DNA from: Streptomyces sp. AP-93
GTDB lineage: Bacteria > Actinomycetota > Actinomycetes > Streptomycetales > Streptomycetaceae
Assembly: GCF_022808175.1 (NCBI RefSeq)
Contig: NZ_JALGBX010000006.1
Coordinates: 62,001-126,000 of the forward strand
DNA length: 64,000 bases
Direction of reading: 5' to 3'
The stretch's first letter is position 1. Each line of letters opens with the position of its first letter. The notes under the pieces are model-generated. The model ran no database searches and was not told the DNA's origin. It was given only the letters and a program-made list of their open reading frames with translations. The position numbers were made by a program, and so were the translations under genes. Positions 52,933 through 61,268 of the stretch are shown here, piece by piece.

Positions 52933-52946
52933 GTGGGGGCGGCGGC

Positions 52947-54080
52947 GTGAGTGAGAACTGGCGCAAGGCGGGCTGGGCCGGCGCCGCCATCGGCGTGATA
53001 GCGGCCGGGGTCGCGGTCGAACGGATCACCGTCGGCCGGGGCATGCGCATGAAGGCGCGCCTGGCCCTCGACGCGACCGGGGACTACGGATCCCTGCGCG
53101 GAGCCCCCGGCACCGCCCGGGCCGAGGACGGCACCGCGCTGTACTTCGAGGTCGACGAGCTGCCCGAGGAGGGCAAGCGCCGCAGGCTGCGCCGCAAGGC
53201 CCCGGTCGGGCCGACCGTGGTGTTCTGCCACGGCTACTGCCTCGCCCAGGACTCCTGGCACTTCCAGCGCGCCGCCCTGCGCGGCGTGGTCCGCGCCGTG
53301 TACTGGGACCAGCGCAGCCACGGCCGCAGCGCGCGCGGCGTGGCCCAGGCCGACGGCGAGCCGGTCACCTTCGAGCAGCTCGGCCGCGACCTGAAGGCCG
53401 TCATCGACGCCGCCGCCCCCGAGGGCCCGCTGATCCTGGTCGGTCACTCGATGGGCGGGATGACCATCATGGGACTGGCCCAGGAGTTCCCCGGCCTCAT
53501 CCGGGACCGGGTCGCCGCCGTGGCCCTGGTCGGCACCTCCAGCGGCCGGCTGGACGAGGTCACGTACGGGCTGCCCTCCCTGGGCTTCAGCACGGTACGG
53601 CGCCTGCTGCCCGGGGTGCTCAAGGCGCTCGGTTCCCAGGTGGAGCTGGTGGAGAAGGGCCGCCGGGCCACCGCCGACCTGTTCGCCGGGATGGTCAAGA
53701 TGTACTCCTTCGCCTCGCGCGACGTCGATCCGGGCGTCGCCCGCTTCGCCGAGCGGCTCATCGAGGCCACGCCCATCGACGTGGTCGCCGAGTTCTACCC
53801 GGCCTTCCAGGCGCACGACAAGACGGCCGCCCTCCAGCGGTTCGCGGACATCCCCGTCACCGTCATAGCCGGGGACCGCGACATGGTCACCCCGCCCGAG
53901 CACAGCCGGGCCATCAAGGAAGCGCTGCCCTCCGCCGAGCTGGTCGTCCTGGAGAGTGCCGGGCACCTGATGATGCTGGAGCACCCGGACACCGTGACCC
54001 GGCTGCTCACCGAGCTCCTCGCGCGCACCGGGACGGTCCCCGCAGCGGCTAACGTTGCCGGACATGGAAGAAGTACCTGA
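52947..54080 (+). CDS. Alpha/beta-hydrolase with N-terminal membrane anchor
   Basis: 377 residues. A hydrophobic N-terminal helix (AGWAGAAIGVIAAGVAVE) precedes the hydrolase fold. FCHGYCLAQDSW forms the oxyanion loop, VGHSMGGM contains the Ser nucleophile (about residue 173), GDRDMVTP the Asp, and ESAGHLMMLEHP the His. The substrate is unknown. The position between alr and tsaE is common in actinomycetes. The GTG at 52947 is preferred over the TTG six codons earlier. The 3' end overlaps tsaE by 17 nt. Confidence 0.88.
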   Translation: MSENWRKAGWAGAAIGVIAAGVAVERITVGRGMRMKARLALDATGDYGSLRGAPGTARAEDGTALYFEVDELPEEGKRRRLRRKAPVGPTVVFCHGYCLAQDSWHFQRAALRGVVRAVYWDQRSHGRSARGVAQADGEPVTFEQLGRDLKAVIDAAAPEGPLILVGHSMGGMTIMGLAQEFPGLIRDRVAAVALVGTSSGRLDEVTYGLPSLGFSTVRRLLPGVLKALGSQVELVEKGRRATADLFAGMVKMYSFASRDVDPGVARFAERLIEATPIDVVAEFYPAFQAHDKTAALQRFADIPVTVIAGDRDMVTPPEHSRAIKEALPSAELVVLESAGHLMMLEHPDTVTRLLTELLARTGTVPAAANVAGHGRST

Positions 54081-54585
54081 CACGGAAACGCACGTCACCG
54101 TCGGCTCGCCCGACGCCATGCAGGACCTCGGGCGCCGGATTGCCGGGCTGCTGCGCCCCGGCGACCTCGTCCTGCTGACCGGGGAGCTCGGTGCCGGGAA
54201 GACCACCCTGACCCGCGGTCTCGGCGAGGGCCTGGGGGTGCGCGGGGCCGTGACCTCGCCGACCTTCGTGATCGCCAGGGTCCACCCCTCGCTGACCGGC
54301 GGTCCGGCGCTGGTGCACGTGGACGCGTACCGGCTGGGCGGCGGGCTCGACGAGATGGAGGACCTGGACCTCGACGTCTCGCTGCCCGAGTCCGTGGTCG
54401 TCGTGGAGTGGGGCGAGGGCAAGGTCGAGGAGCTGTCCGACGACCGGCTGCACGTGGTGATCCGCCGGGCGGTCGGCCACGAGGAGGTCCTGGACGACGT
54501 GCGCGAGGTGATGGTCCGCGGGATCGGCACCCGCTGGTCGGCCGGGGCGGGTCTGGAGAGCCTCGCGGGCGTCCTGTCGGAGTGA
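54064..54585 (+). CDS. tsaE: tRNA t6A biosynthesis ATPase TsaE
   Basis: A 173-residue P-loop protein. GELGAGKTTLTRGL is Walker A at about residue 40. TSPTFVIARVHP is the switch motif, VHVDAYRL the Walker-B-like strand, and VVVVEWGEG the conserved TsaE WGE motif. It works with TsaB and TsaD in making N6-threonylcarbamoyl-adenosine at tRNA position 37. tsaB and tsaD lie 1.1 and 2.3 kb downstream on the same strand. Confidence 0.96.
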   Translation: MEEVPDTETHVTVGSPDAMQDLGRRIAGLLRPGDLVLLTGELGAGKTTLTRGLGEGLGVRGAVTSPTFVIARVHPSLTGGPALVHVDAYRLGGGLDEMEDLDLDVSLPESVVVVEWGEGKVEELSDDRLHVVIRRAVGHEEVLDDVREVMVRGIGTRWSAGAGLESLAGVLSE

Positions 54586-54655
54586 GAAACATTCCGACAA
54601 GTCGTCGGGAAGATATTGCGCGGGCGGTGGGGCGCGTGGTCACATGGTACAGAGG

Positions 54656-54674
54656 GCTGGTTAGGCGTACCTAA
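54656..54674. promoter_or_regulatory. Candidate iron box (DmdR1/IdeR operator)
   Basis: A 19-base site ending TTAGGCGTACCTAA matches 14 of 19 positions of the actinobacterial iron-box consensus TTAGGTTAGGCTAACCTAA, including the intact TTAGG and CCTAA arms (54661-54674). It lies 20 nt upstream of the ribosome binding site of the small gene at 54705. Binding of an iron-dependent repressor is inferred, not shown. Confidence 0.55.
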
Positions 54675-54704
54675 GTGCGGGCTGGCCCCGGCCAGGAGGC
54701 AGCC

Positions 54705-54911
54705 ATGTCGGCAACAGGAGCAGCGGGCGAGTCCCCCCGCCCGTCCGCCGTGTCCATGGGGGCACTGCTCGCCGCGGGCGCCGCCGCCAGCGCCGTGTCG
54801 ACACCGCCCGCGCACGAGGACGCCCCGGAGCCCCGTCCCGTACGGGAAGGGGCGGAGGGCGAAGAGGCGGAGGGCAGCGAACAGGCCGCCCCGGAGTCCG
54901 AAGCGGCCTGA
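54705..54911 (+). CDS. Small hypothetical protein downstream of an iron box
   Basis: 68 residues with a perfect AGGAGG 6 nt before the ATG, so translation is likely. The N-terminal half is small and weakly hydrophobic (SVSMGALLAAGAAASAVSTPP); the C-terminal half is strongly acidic (EDAPEPRPVREGAEGEEAEG) and ends in ESEAA. There are no cysteines or histidine clusters. The function is unknown. If the iron box works, the gene would be switched on by iron starvation. It interrupts the tsaE-tsaB order. Confidence 0.65.
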   Translation: MSATGAAGESPRPSAVSMGALLAAGAAASAVSTPPAHEDAPEPRPVREGAEGEEAEGSEQAAPESEAA

Positions 54912-54973
54912 CGTAGTGGGACCGGCTGACGGCGCAGCCCCCGTACGAGTGAACTTGGTGTGTCGCGGCCGGG

Positions 54974-55531
54974 TCAGGGAACGACGACGACCTTCGAGCC
55001 GATCGTCGCGAAGGCCCACATCGCATCCCCGTCCGCGCGCAGCATGCGGATACCGCCGGTCTTCTTCGCCGGATCGGGCGCCGGCAGGGAGTTGTCCACC
55101 CGGGCACTGAAGCCGACCGTGACCCCCTGCGGACTCGCGAACCGCACGACGTGCTCGATCGGCACCCCGTCCGAGCCGGTCACCGCGCCCGTACGGCCGC
55201 CCACCGTGTACCTGCCGGGCGCCGGGTGCACCGTGCTCGGCACCACGGCGAAGGACTTCGGAGCCCCGGTGGGGCCCACCAGCCACACGCGCTTGGCACC
55301 CAGGGAGTACACGACGCGCACTCCGGTGCCGGAGCCGGCCGGGAGGGCCACCGGCTTCGCCGGGTCCGTCGTGGCGGGCGCGGAGCCGCTGGGCGCGGGC
55401 ACCGGGGTCTGCGCGGCGGCCTTCGGCGGGAGCGCGGGAGCGGAGGCGGAGGCCTGGTAGCCGAGGAAACCGACGACGGCGAGTGCCGCGACGGTGAGCC
55501 CGGCCACGATTCCCGAGCTGCTGCGTGCCAC
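54974..55531 (-). CDS. Secreted or anchored L,D-transpeptidase-like protein, probably inactive
   Basis: 185 residues from a GTG with GGAG upstream. A single N-terminal hydrophobic helix (GIVAGLTVAALAVVGFLGYQ) leads to a Pro/Ala-rich linker of about 40 residues and a C-terminal domain of about 110. That domain reads like a small YkuD domain: VRVVYSLGAKRVWLVG, VPSTVHPAPGRYTV and KTGGIRMLRADGDAMW, where active enzymes have S-x-G-C-x-R-M. The catalytic Cys is replaced by Gly, and the protein contains no Cys in that domain. A noncatalytic wall-binding role is inferred; family membership itself needs a profile search. Confidence 0.6.
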   Translation of the reverse strand: MARSSSGIVAGLTVAALAVVGFLGYQASASAPALPPKAAAQTPVPAPSGSAPATTDPAKPVALPAGSGTGVRVVYSLGAKRVWLVGPTGAPKSFAVVPSTVHPAPGRYTVGGRTGAVTGSDGVPIEHVVRFASPQGVTVGFSARVDNSLPAPDPAKKTGGIRMLRADGDAMWAFATIGSKVVVVP

Positions 55532-55677
55532 CTTGCTCCACCTCTCCGCATGGTCAGTCGATGCCAGTCGGATGTCAGGCGGACGATCACACCCCGACAC
55601 CTGGTCCGAAGGTAGCAGCAGGGGTGCCCGCAGACCGGCCGCAAGGGCCGGGGGCCCCGGAGTCGTAGGCTGTTCGC

Positions 55678-56340
55678 GTGCTCTTGCTCGCTGTAGATAC
55701 CGCCACGCCCGCCGTCACCGTCGCCCTGCACGACGGCGAGTCCGTCCTCGCCGAGTCGAACCAGGTCGACGCCCGCCGCCACGGGGAGCTCCTGCTGCCC
55801 TCCGTCGACAAGGTCCTCGCCGAGGCGGGGGTGAAGCTCGAAGCCGTCACCGGCATCGTCGTCGGGGTCGGCCCCGGCCCTTACACCGGACTGCGCGTCG
55901 GCCTCGTGACCGCGTCCACCTTCGCCTCCGTCCTCGGCGTGCCCGTCCACGGGCTGTGCACCCTCGACGGCCTGGCCTACGCGGCCGGCGCCGCCGGGAT
56001 CGAGGGCCCCTTCACCGTGGCCACCGACGCCCGGCGCAAGGAGGTCTACTGGGCGCGCTACGAGGACCCCCGCACCCGGGCCGGCGAGCCCGCGGTGGAC
56101 CGGCCGGCCGACATCGCCGAGCGCGTCGCCGGACTGCCCGCCGTCGGACAGGGCGCGCACCTGTACCCGGACGTCTTCACCGACGCGCGGGCCCCCGAGC
56201 ACCAGAGCGCCGCCGCGCTGGCCGCCCTGGCCGCGGAGCGGCTGGCGGCGGGGGAGGCCTTCCTGCCCCCGACGCCGCTCTACCTGCGCCGGCCCGACGC
56301 CGAGGTGCCCAAGAACTACAAGGTGGTCACCCCGCAGTGA
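55678..56340 (+). CDS. tsaB: tRNA t6A biosynthesis protein TsaB
   Basis: A 220-residue ASKHA-fold scaffold partner of TsaD. MLLLAVDTATPAVTVAL and VGVGPGPYTGLRVGL are the family signatures, and the metal and ATP site is degenerate as usual. The start is a GTG. The TGA stop is entered by the rimI GTG (GTGA overlap), so the two are coupled. Confidence 0.96.
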   Translation: MLLLAVDTATPAVTVALHDGESVLAESNQVDARRHGELLLPSVDKVLAEAGVKLEAVTGIVVGVGPGPYTGLRVGLVTASTFASVLGVPVHGLCTLDGLAYAAGAAGIEGPFTVATDARRKEVYWARYEDPRTRAGEPAVDRPADIAERVAGLPAVGQGAHLYPDVFTDARAPEHQSAAALAALAAERLAAGEAFLPPTPLYLRRPDAEVPKNYKVVTPQ

Positions 56341-56897
56341 CAGCCACCTCAGCCGCCCCAGCCGTCGCCCTGCGCGAGATGCGCTGGTGGGACATCGGGC
56401 CCGTGCTGGAGCTGGAACACGAGCTGTTCCCCGAGGACGCCTGGTCCGCCGGGATGTTCTGGTCCGAGCTGGCGCACGCCCGCGGCCCCGGCGCCACGCG
56501 CCGCTACCTCGTGGCGGAGGAGGCCGGCCGGCTGGTCGGCTACGCCGGGCTGGCCGCCGCCGGGGACCTGGCCGACGTACAGACCATCGCCGCGGCCCGC
56601 GACCAGTGGGGCACCGGGCTCGGCGCCCGGCTGCTGACCGAGCTGCTGCGCGCCGCCACCGCGTTCGAGTGCGCCGAGGTGCTGCTGGAGGTGCGGGTCG
56701 ACAACGTCCGGGCCCAGAAGCTCTACGCGCGCTTCGGCTTCGAGCCGATCGGCTTCCGGCGCGGCTACTACCAGCCCGGCAACGTGGACGCCCTCGTGAT
56801 GCGCCGCATGTCCGACCCCGCGGACCCTGACTCCGCACTCCCCGATTCCGCACTCCCCGATTCCGTACCCCTGCAAGGTGAGACGACCCATGGCTGA
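56337..56897 (+). CDS. rimI: Ribosomal-protein-alanine N-acetyltransferase (GNAT)
   Basis: 186 residues. The GNAT fold is visible: [23 protein letters not shown], the acetyl-CoA loop [12 protein letters not shown], and [28 protein letters not shown]. It is predicted to acetylate S18 or other N-termini; the RimI-TsaB-TsaD neighbourhood supports the name. A C-terminal extension holds a 15-nt tandem repeat (56831-56867) encoding DSALP twice. It overlaps tsaD by 8 nt. Confidence 0.93.
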   Translation: MTATSAAPAVALREMRWWDIGPVLELEHELFPEDAWSAGMFWSELAHARGPGATRRYLVAEEAGRLVGYAGLAAAGDLADVQTIAAARDQWGTGLGARLLTELLRAATAFECAEVLLEVRVDNVRAQKLYARFGFEPIGFRRGYYQPGNVDALVMRRMSDPADPDSALPDSALPDSVPLQGETTHG

Positions 56898-58059
56898 CGA
56901 ACCGCTCGTCCTCGGCATCGAGACCTCCTGCGACGAGACCGGCGTCGGCGTCGTCCGCGGCACCACGCTGCTCGCGGACGCCATCGCGTCGAGCGTCGAC
57001 GAGCACGCCCGCTTCGGCGGGGTCGTGCCCGAGGTGGCCTCCCGCGCGCACCTGGAGGCGATGGTCCCCACCATCGAGCGCGCCCTGAAGGAGGCCGGGG
57101 TCAGCGCCCGCGACCTCGACGGCATCGCCGTCACCGCCGGCCCCGGCCTCGCGGGGGCCCTGCTGGTGGGCGTCTCCGCCGCGAAGGCCTACGCGTACGC
57201 GCTGGGCAAGCCGCTGTACGGGGTGAACCACCTGGCCTCGCACATCTGCGTCGACCAGCTGGAGCACGGGCCGCTGCCCGAGCCGACGATGGCGCTGCTG
57301 GTCTCCGGCGGGCACTCCTCGCTGCTGCTGGCCCCCGACATCACCTCCGACGTACGGCCGCTCGGCGCGACCATCGACGACGCGGCGGGCGAGGCCTTCG
57401 ACAAGATCGCGCGCGTCCTGCAGCTGGGCTTCCCCGGCGGCCCGGTCATCGACCGGCTCGCACGCGAGGGGGACCCGAAGGCGATCGCCTTCCCGCGCGG
57501 GCTGACGGGTCCGCGCGACGCCCCGTACGACTTCTCCTTCTCCGGGCTCAAGACCTCGGTCGCCCGCTGGATCGAGGCGAAGCGCAAGGCGGGCGAGGAC
57601 GTGCCGGTGCGCGACGTGGCGGCCTCCTTCCAGGAGGCCGTGGTGGACGTGCTGACGCGCAAGGCGATCCGCGCCTGCAAGGACGAGGGCGTCGACCACC
57701 TGATGATCGGCGGCGGGGTCGCGGCCAACTCCCGGCTGCGCTCGCTGGCCCAGGAGCGGTGCGACGACGCGGGGATCATCCTGCGGGTGCCGCGCCCGGG
57801 GCTGTGCACGGACAACGGCGCGATGGTGGCGGCGCTGGGCGCGGAGATGGTCAAGCGGAACAGGGCCGCCTCGGACTGGGACCTGTCGGCGGACTCCTCG
57901 CTTCCGGTCACCGACCCGCATGTTCCCGGCCATTCCCACGGCCATTCTCACGGGGACGGCGGCGGCGACGGGCACGCCCACGGGCACGGTCACGGGCACG
58001 GTCATGCGCACGACCACGACCACGTGCACGAGCTGAGCAAGGACAACCTGTACTCGTGA
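56890..58059 (+). CDS. tsaD: tRNA N6-threonylcarbamoyladenosine transferase TsaD with His-rich tail
   Basis: 389 residues. The ASKHA core (about 1-343) has [15 protein letters not shown], the metal-binding [11 protein letters not shown] (HxxxH), [33 protein letters not shown] and CTDNGAMVA with the metal Asp. It transfers the threonylcarbamoyl group to tRNA A37. Residues 344-380 form an extra tail with 15 histidines ([23 protein letters not shown]) before the end ELSKDNLYS. The tail looks like a metal-binding or metal-storage segment and is absent from E. coli TsaD (337 residues). Confidence 0.97.
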   Translation: MADEPLVLGIETSCDETGVGVVRGTTLLADAIASSVDEHARFGGVVPEVASRAHLEAMVPTIERALKEAGVSARDLDGIAVTAGPGLAGALLVGVSAAKAYAYALGKPLYGVNHLASHICVDQLEHGPLPEPTMALLVSGGHSSLLLAPDITSDVRPLGATIDDAAGEAFDKIARVLQLGFPGGPVIDRLAREGDPKAIAFPRGLTGPRDAPYDFSFSGLKTSVARWIEAKRKAGEDVPVRDVAASFQEAVVDVLTRKAIRACKDEGVDHLMIGGGVAANSRLRSLAQERCDDAGIILRVPRPGLCTDNGAMVAALGAEMVKRNRAASDWDLSADSSLPVTDPHVPGHSHGHSHGDGGGDGHAHGHGHGHGHAHDHDHVHELSKDNLYS

Positions 58060-58337
58060 GCACCGTCGCGCTGATGTGGGAGGCCCGGTCCGTGCCCGGC
58101 CGGGCCAACGAGCTGCTGGAGTGGGCCCGTTCGCAGATCCTGGCCCAAGACCCGGTGCGGCGCGAGGTGTTCAGCGCCCCTCAGGACCGGGTGCTCGTCA
58201 TCACCTGGTGGGAGACCACCGAGGGGATCGGCGCCGAACTGCCCGAACTGCCGGAGCCCGCAGCCGATTTGATCACGCGGGCGGTCCACCGCTGGCGCTT
58301 CGAATCGGTGGAGGTCGGGGAGCCGGGCGGGAGCTGA
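58056..58337 (+). CDS. Small protein of the dimeric alpha/beta-barrel type
   Basis: 93 residues. The pattern [26 protein letters not shown] then [19 protein letters not shown] is that of small ferredoxin-like (ABM-type) domains with an exposed Trp pair. No catalytic residues can be assigned. The GTG start lies in the tsaD stop (GTGA), so it is translationally coupled to tsaD and part of that operon. Confidence 0.75.
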   Translation: MSTVALMWEARSVPGRANELLEWARSQILAQDPVRREVFSAPQDRVLVITWWETTEGIGAELPELPEPAADLITRAVHRWRFESVEVGEPGGS

Positions 58338-58390
58338 GGCTCCGTCCGGCGGCCCGCCGGGCCCCGTGGCGTGCGGATATGGTCATGCGC

Positions 58391-59044
58391 ATGCCCCGCC
58401 GTGACCTGCCGCCGCCGCCCCCTCCCGCGCACCTGCGCGCCTGGTTCGACGAGCACGCCGTCCGGGCCGTACGGGCCGACCGCGCCCGGTTCCTGGGGGA
58501 GCTCGGGCGGCGCAGTCTGGGCTTCGGCCGGCTCCTGCTCCTCTGGTCGGTCTCGGCTGTCTTCGCCCTGGGCTGGACCTTCGTCGGCATGGCCCTGATG
58601 GCCATCGAGACCGGGGACCCGTTCTCCTACCTCTTCGGCCTGATATTCGCCTCGCTCGGCGTGGGCGTGCTGATACCGGCCGGGTTCTGGTTCGCCTGGG
58701 GCGCCAAGCGGGACCGGCAGGTGCGCCGGCTGCTGTGCGCCTGGGCGGAGCTGGACCGGGACCCGCCCGTGGACGCCGCCGTACGCGCGCCCGGACGCAG
58801 CCTGATCTGGCTGCTGGCCTCCCTCGCCCTGGGCGGGCTCGGACTCTGGGTGGCCTTCGCGTCGGCGGCGACGGCCCGCCCCGGCGCCGACACCTACGGA
58901 GAGGTCGCCTACACCATGGGCCTCGGCATGATCCTGTGGATCACCGCCCTGCTGGGCCTCGGCAAGGCGGGCGCGCACTACCGATGGGCGCTGCGCGTCT
59001 TCGGCGGAGGGGCCGGCGTGCCGTCAGGGGCGGACGGTCGGTGA
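58391..59044 (+). CDS. Small integral membrane protein of unknown function
   Basis: About 217 residues from ATG 58391; in-frame ATGs also lie at 58379 and 58385. The N-terminus MPRRDLPPPPPPAHLRAWF has a polyproline run. Four hydrophobic segments form two hairpins: LLLLWSVSAVFALGWTFVGMAL with YLFGLIFASLGVGVLIPAGFWFAWG, and LIWLLASLALGGLGLWVAFAS with YTMGLGMILWITALLGLG. A positively charged cytoplasmic loop lies between them (KRDRQVRRLL). No family is recognised. The 3' end overlaps the convergent next gene by 21 nt. Confidence 0.75.
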   Translation: MPRRDLPPPPPPAHLRAWFDEHAVRAVRADRARFLGELGRRSLGFGRLLLLWSVSAVFALGWTFVGMALMAIETGDPFSYLFGLIFASLGVGVLIPAGFWFAWGAKRDRQVRRLLCAWAELDRDPPVDAAVRAPGRSLIWLLASLALGGLGLWVAFASAATARPGADTYGEVAYTMGLGMILWITALLGLGKAGAHYRWALRVFGGGAGVPSGADGR

Positions 59045-60220
59045 CCCGATCAGCATCGAGGGGGCCCCGGCGACGCGGGTCAGGAACACCGTGGCGGAGT
59101 TCGGGCCCTGCGGCTTCACCTTCTTGCGCAGATCCTCGGGCTCGATCGCGGAGCCGCGCTTCTTCACCGTGAGGATGCCGACCCCGCGCTCGCGCAGCAG
59201 CGCCTTGAGCTTCTTCAGCCCGAACGGCAGCACGTCGGTGATCTCGTACGAGGTCGCGTACGGGGTCTCGTGCAGCTCGTCGGCGGTGATGTAGGCGATG
59301 GTCGGGTCGATCAGCCGCCCGCCCAGCTGCTCGGCGACCTCGGCGACGAGGTGGGCGCGGATCACGGCGCCGTCGGGCTCGTAGAGGTAGCGGCCGACGG
59401 GACCCGCCTCGGGGTCGGGCAGCGGATCGGCGGTCGCCAGCGCGCGCGGGCCGGGCAGCAGGGTGGCGCGGATCTCGCCCGGGGCCGTCCCGAACCACAG
59501 CACGGCCTCCTTCACGTCCCCCTGGTCGGAGATCCACTCGGCCTGCGCCTCGGCGGGCACCGCCTCGTGCGGGATCCCGGGGGCGATCTTGATCGCGGCG
59601 ACCTTCGCGGAGCGGGCGGTGGCGATCGCCCAGGACAGGGGAGGGGAGTAGGACTCCGGGTCGAAGATCCTGCCCCGCCCGCCCCGGCGGGCCGGGTCGA
59701 TGAAGACGGCGTCGTAGCCCGCGGTGTCGACCTCCGTCGCATCGGCCTCCCGGACCTCGATCAGCTCCGCCAGTCCCAGGGCCTCGGCATTGGCGCGCGC
59801 CACGGCGACGGTCAGCGGATCGTGGTCCACCGCCAGGACGCGGATGCCGAGCCGGGCCAGGGCGAGGGCGTCCCCGCCGATCCCGCAGCAGAGGTCCGCG
59901 AGGCTCCGTACGCCCAGGGCGGCGAGCCGCTCGGCGCGGTACGAGGCCACCGAGGCGCGGGTGGCCATCTCCCCGCCGCCGGGGGTGAAGTACATCCGCA
60001 GGGCGTCCTCGGCCCCGAACTTCGCCACCGCGCGCTGCCGCAGCCGGGCCTGTCCGAGGGCGGCGGAGACCAGCGCGGCGGGGTGTTCGCGGCGCAGCCG
60101 GGTGGCGACGGCGAGCTCCTGGGCGGGGTCGTAGTCCCGGAGCGAGTCGAGGAGGGCGTGGCCCTCGGGGGAGAGGAGCGCGGCGAAGTCTTCGGGGGTC
60201 ACGGGTCCATTGTCGGCCAC
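59024..60220 (-). CDS. THUMP-like SAM-dependent methyltransferase
   Basis: 398 residues. The central Rossmann domain has LADLCCGIGGDALALA (SAM motif I), VLAVDHDPLTVAVARANAEALG (motif II) and AVFIDPARR (motif IV, DPAR as in rRNA or tRNA methyltransferases). The C-terminal ~80 residues (SYEITDVLPFGLKKLKALLRERGVGILTVKKRGSAIEPEDLRKKV) match the THUMP-like domain linked to this group. An RNA substrate is likely but unidentified. The start is a GTG at 60220, with a GTG at 60202 as alternative. Confidence 0.85.
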   Translation of the reverse strand: MADNGPVTPEDFAALLSPEGHALLDSLRDYDPAQELAVATRLRREHPAALVSAALGQARLRQRAVAKFGAEDALRMYFTPGGGEMATRASVASYRAERLAALGVRSLADLCCGIGGDALALARLGIRVLAVDHDPLTVAVARANAEALGLAELIEVREADATEVDTAGYDAVFIDPARRGGRGRIFDPESYSPPLSWAIATARSAKVAAIKIAPGIPHEAVPAEAQAEWISDQGDVKEAVLWFGTAPGEIRATLLPGPRALATADPLPDPEAGPVGRYLYEPDGAVIRAHLVAEVAEQLGGRLIDPTIAYITADELHETPYATSYEITDVLPFGLKKLKALLRERGVGILTVKKRGSAIEPEDLRKKVKPQGPNSATVFLTRVAGAPSMLIGSPTVRP

Positions 60221-60302
60221 GGTGGGCCACTCGGAGGAAGGTCGGATTCCCTTCGCGGTGTCGCCCGGGGCGCGCGCGTGAAGGGTGTAAGGATCCCGAA
60301 CT

Positions 60303-61268
60303 ATGCAGCTAGTCCGACAAAAGGAACATAAGACGCAACACGGTCACCGGATCGCGGCAGTCACGCGCGGCCGGCTGGGTACGGCCGCGATGGCCGCACT
60401 GCTCGTCGCCGCACTCGGCACGGGCTGCGGAGCCGGCGGGTCCGAGACGCCCGACAAGGCCGCCAAGGCGAAGGCCGCCGCGGGCGCCGCAGGCGAGCAG
60501 GCCGGCGCGGCCGGCGCGCTCGGCACCTACGCCGAGAAGTTGAAGGCCCTTCAGCAGGCGAGGGTCGTGGCCGCGAAGAAGTGGGGGCTGGCCAAGCCGC
60601 CGCTCGTCGCTCCGCAAGCACCCAAGGAGAAGCCGGAGATCACCACCCGCGACGGCTTCGAGGTCGAGGGCCAGGACGAGCTGCCCCCGGTCTTCACCAC
60701 CATCCCCACGGAGGAGAAGGTCGTCTTCCTGACCATCGACGACGGGGCCGAGAAGGACCCCGAGTTCCTGAAGATGATGCAGGAGCTGAAGCTCCCGTAC
60801 ACCGCCTTCCTGAGCGACTACCTGGTCCGGGACAACTACCCGTACTTCAAGGAGATGCAGGCGGCGGGCGTCACGCTGAACAACCACACGCTCAACCACC
60901 GCTACATGCCGGCGCTCTCCTACGAGAAGCAGCGCCAGGAGATCTGCGGACAGCAGGACACGATCGAGAAGACGTTCGGCAAGCGGCCGACGCTCTTCCG
61001 GCCGCCGTACGGGAACTACAACGAGGACACGCTGCGCGCGGCCAAGTCCTGTGGGATCAAGGCCGTTCCGCTGTGGAACGAGGAGGCCTTCCCGAACCGG
61101 ATGGACTGGCGGGAGTGGGACAAGGACCTGCACCCCGGGGACATCATCCTCACGCACTTCCGGGGCAAGGAAGACTGGAAGGGCAGCATGACTGACATGA
61201 TCCGTCACGTCATGAAGACCGTCACGGACAAGGGTTATGCCGTGGCCCGCCTGGAGGATTACTTGTGA
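60303..61268 (+). CDS. Polysaccharide deacetylase lipoprotein (NodB domain)
   Basis: 321 residues. The N-terminal signal has a lipobox LGTGC near residue 45, then an Ala/Lys/Gly linker. The NodB domain has motif 1 TIDDGAEKDPEF (metal Asp and base Asp), motif 2 NHTLNHRYM (HxxxH), motif 3 RPPYGNYNEDTL and a late IILTHFRG. All metal ligands are present, so an active peptidoglycan or glycan deacetylase outside the membrane is inferred. The stop overlaps the next, paralogous gene by 4 nt. Confidence 0.9.
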   Translation: MQLVRQKEHKTQHGHRIAAVTRGRLGTAAMAALLVAALGTGCGAGGSETPDKAAKAKAAAGAAGEQAGAAGALGTYAEKLKALQQARVVAAKKWGLAKPPLVAPQAPKEKPEITTRDGFEVEGQDELPPVFTTIPTEEKVVFLTIDDGAEKDPEFLKMMQELKLPYTAFLSDYLVRDNYPYFKEMQAAGVTLNNHTLNHRYMPALSYEKQRQEICGQQDTIEKTFGKRPTLFRPPYGNYNEDTLRAAKSCGIKAVPLWNEEAFPNRMDWREWDKDLHPGDIILTHFRGKEDWKGSMTDMIRHVMKTVTDKGYAVARLEDYL

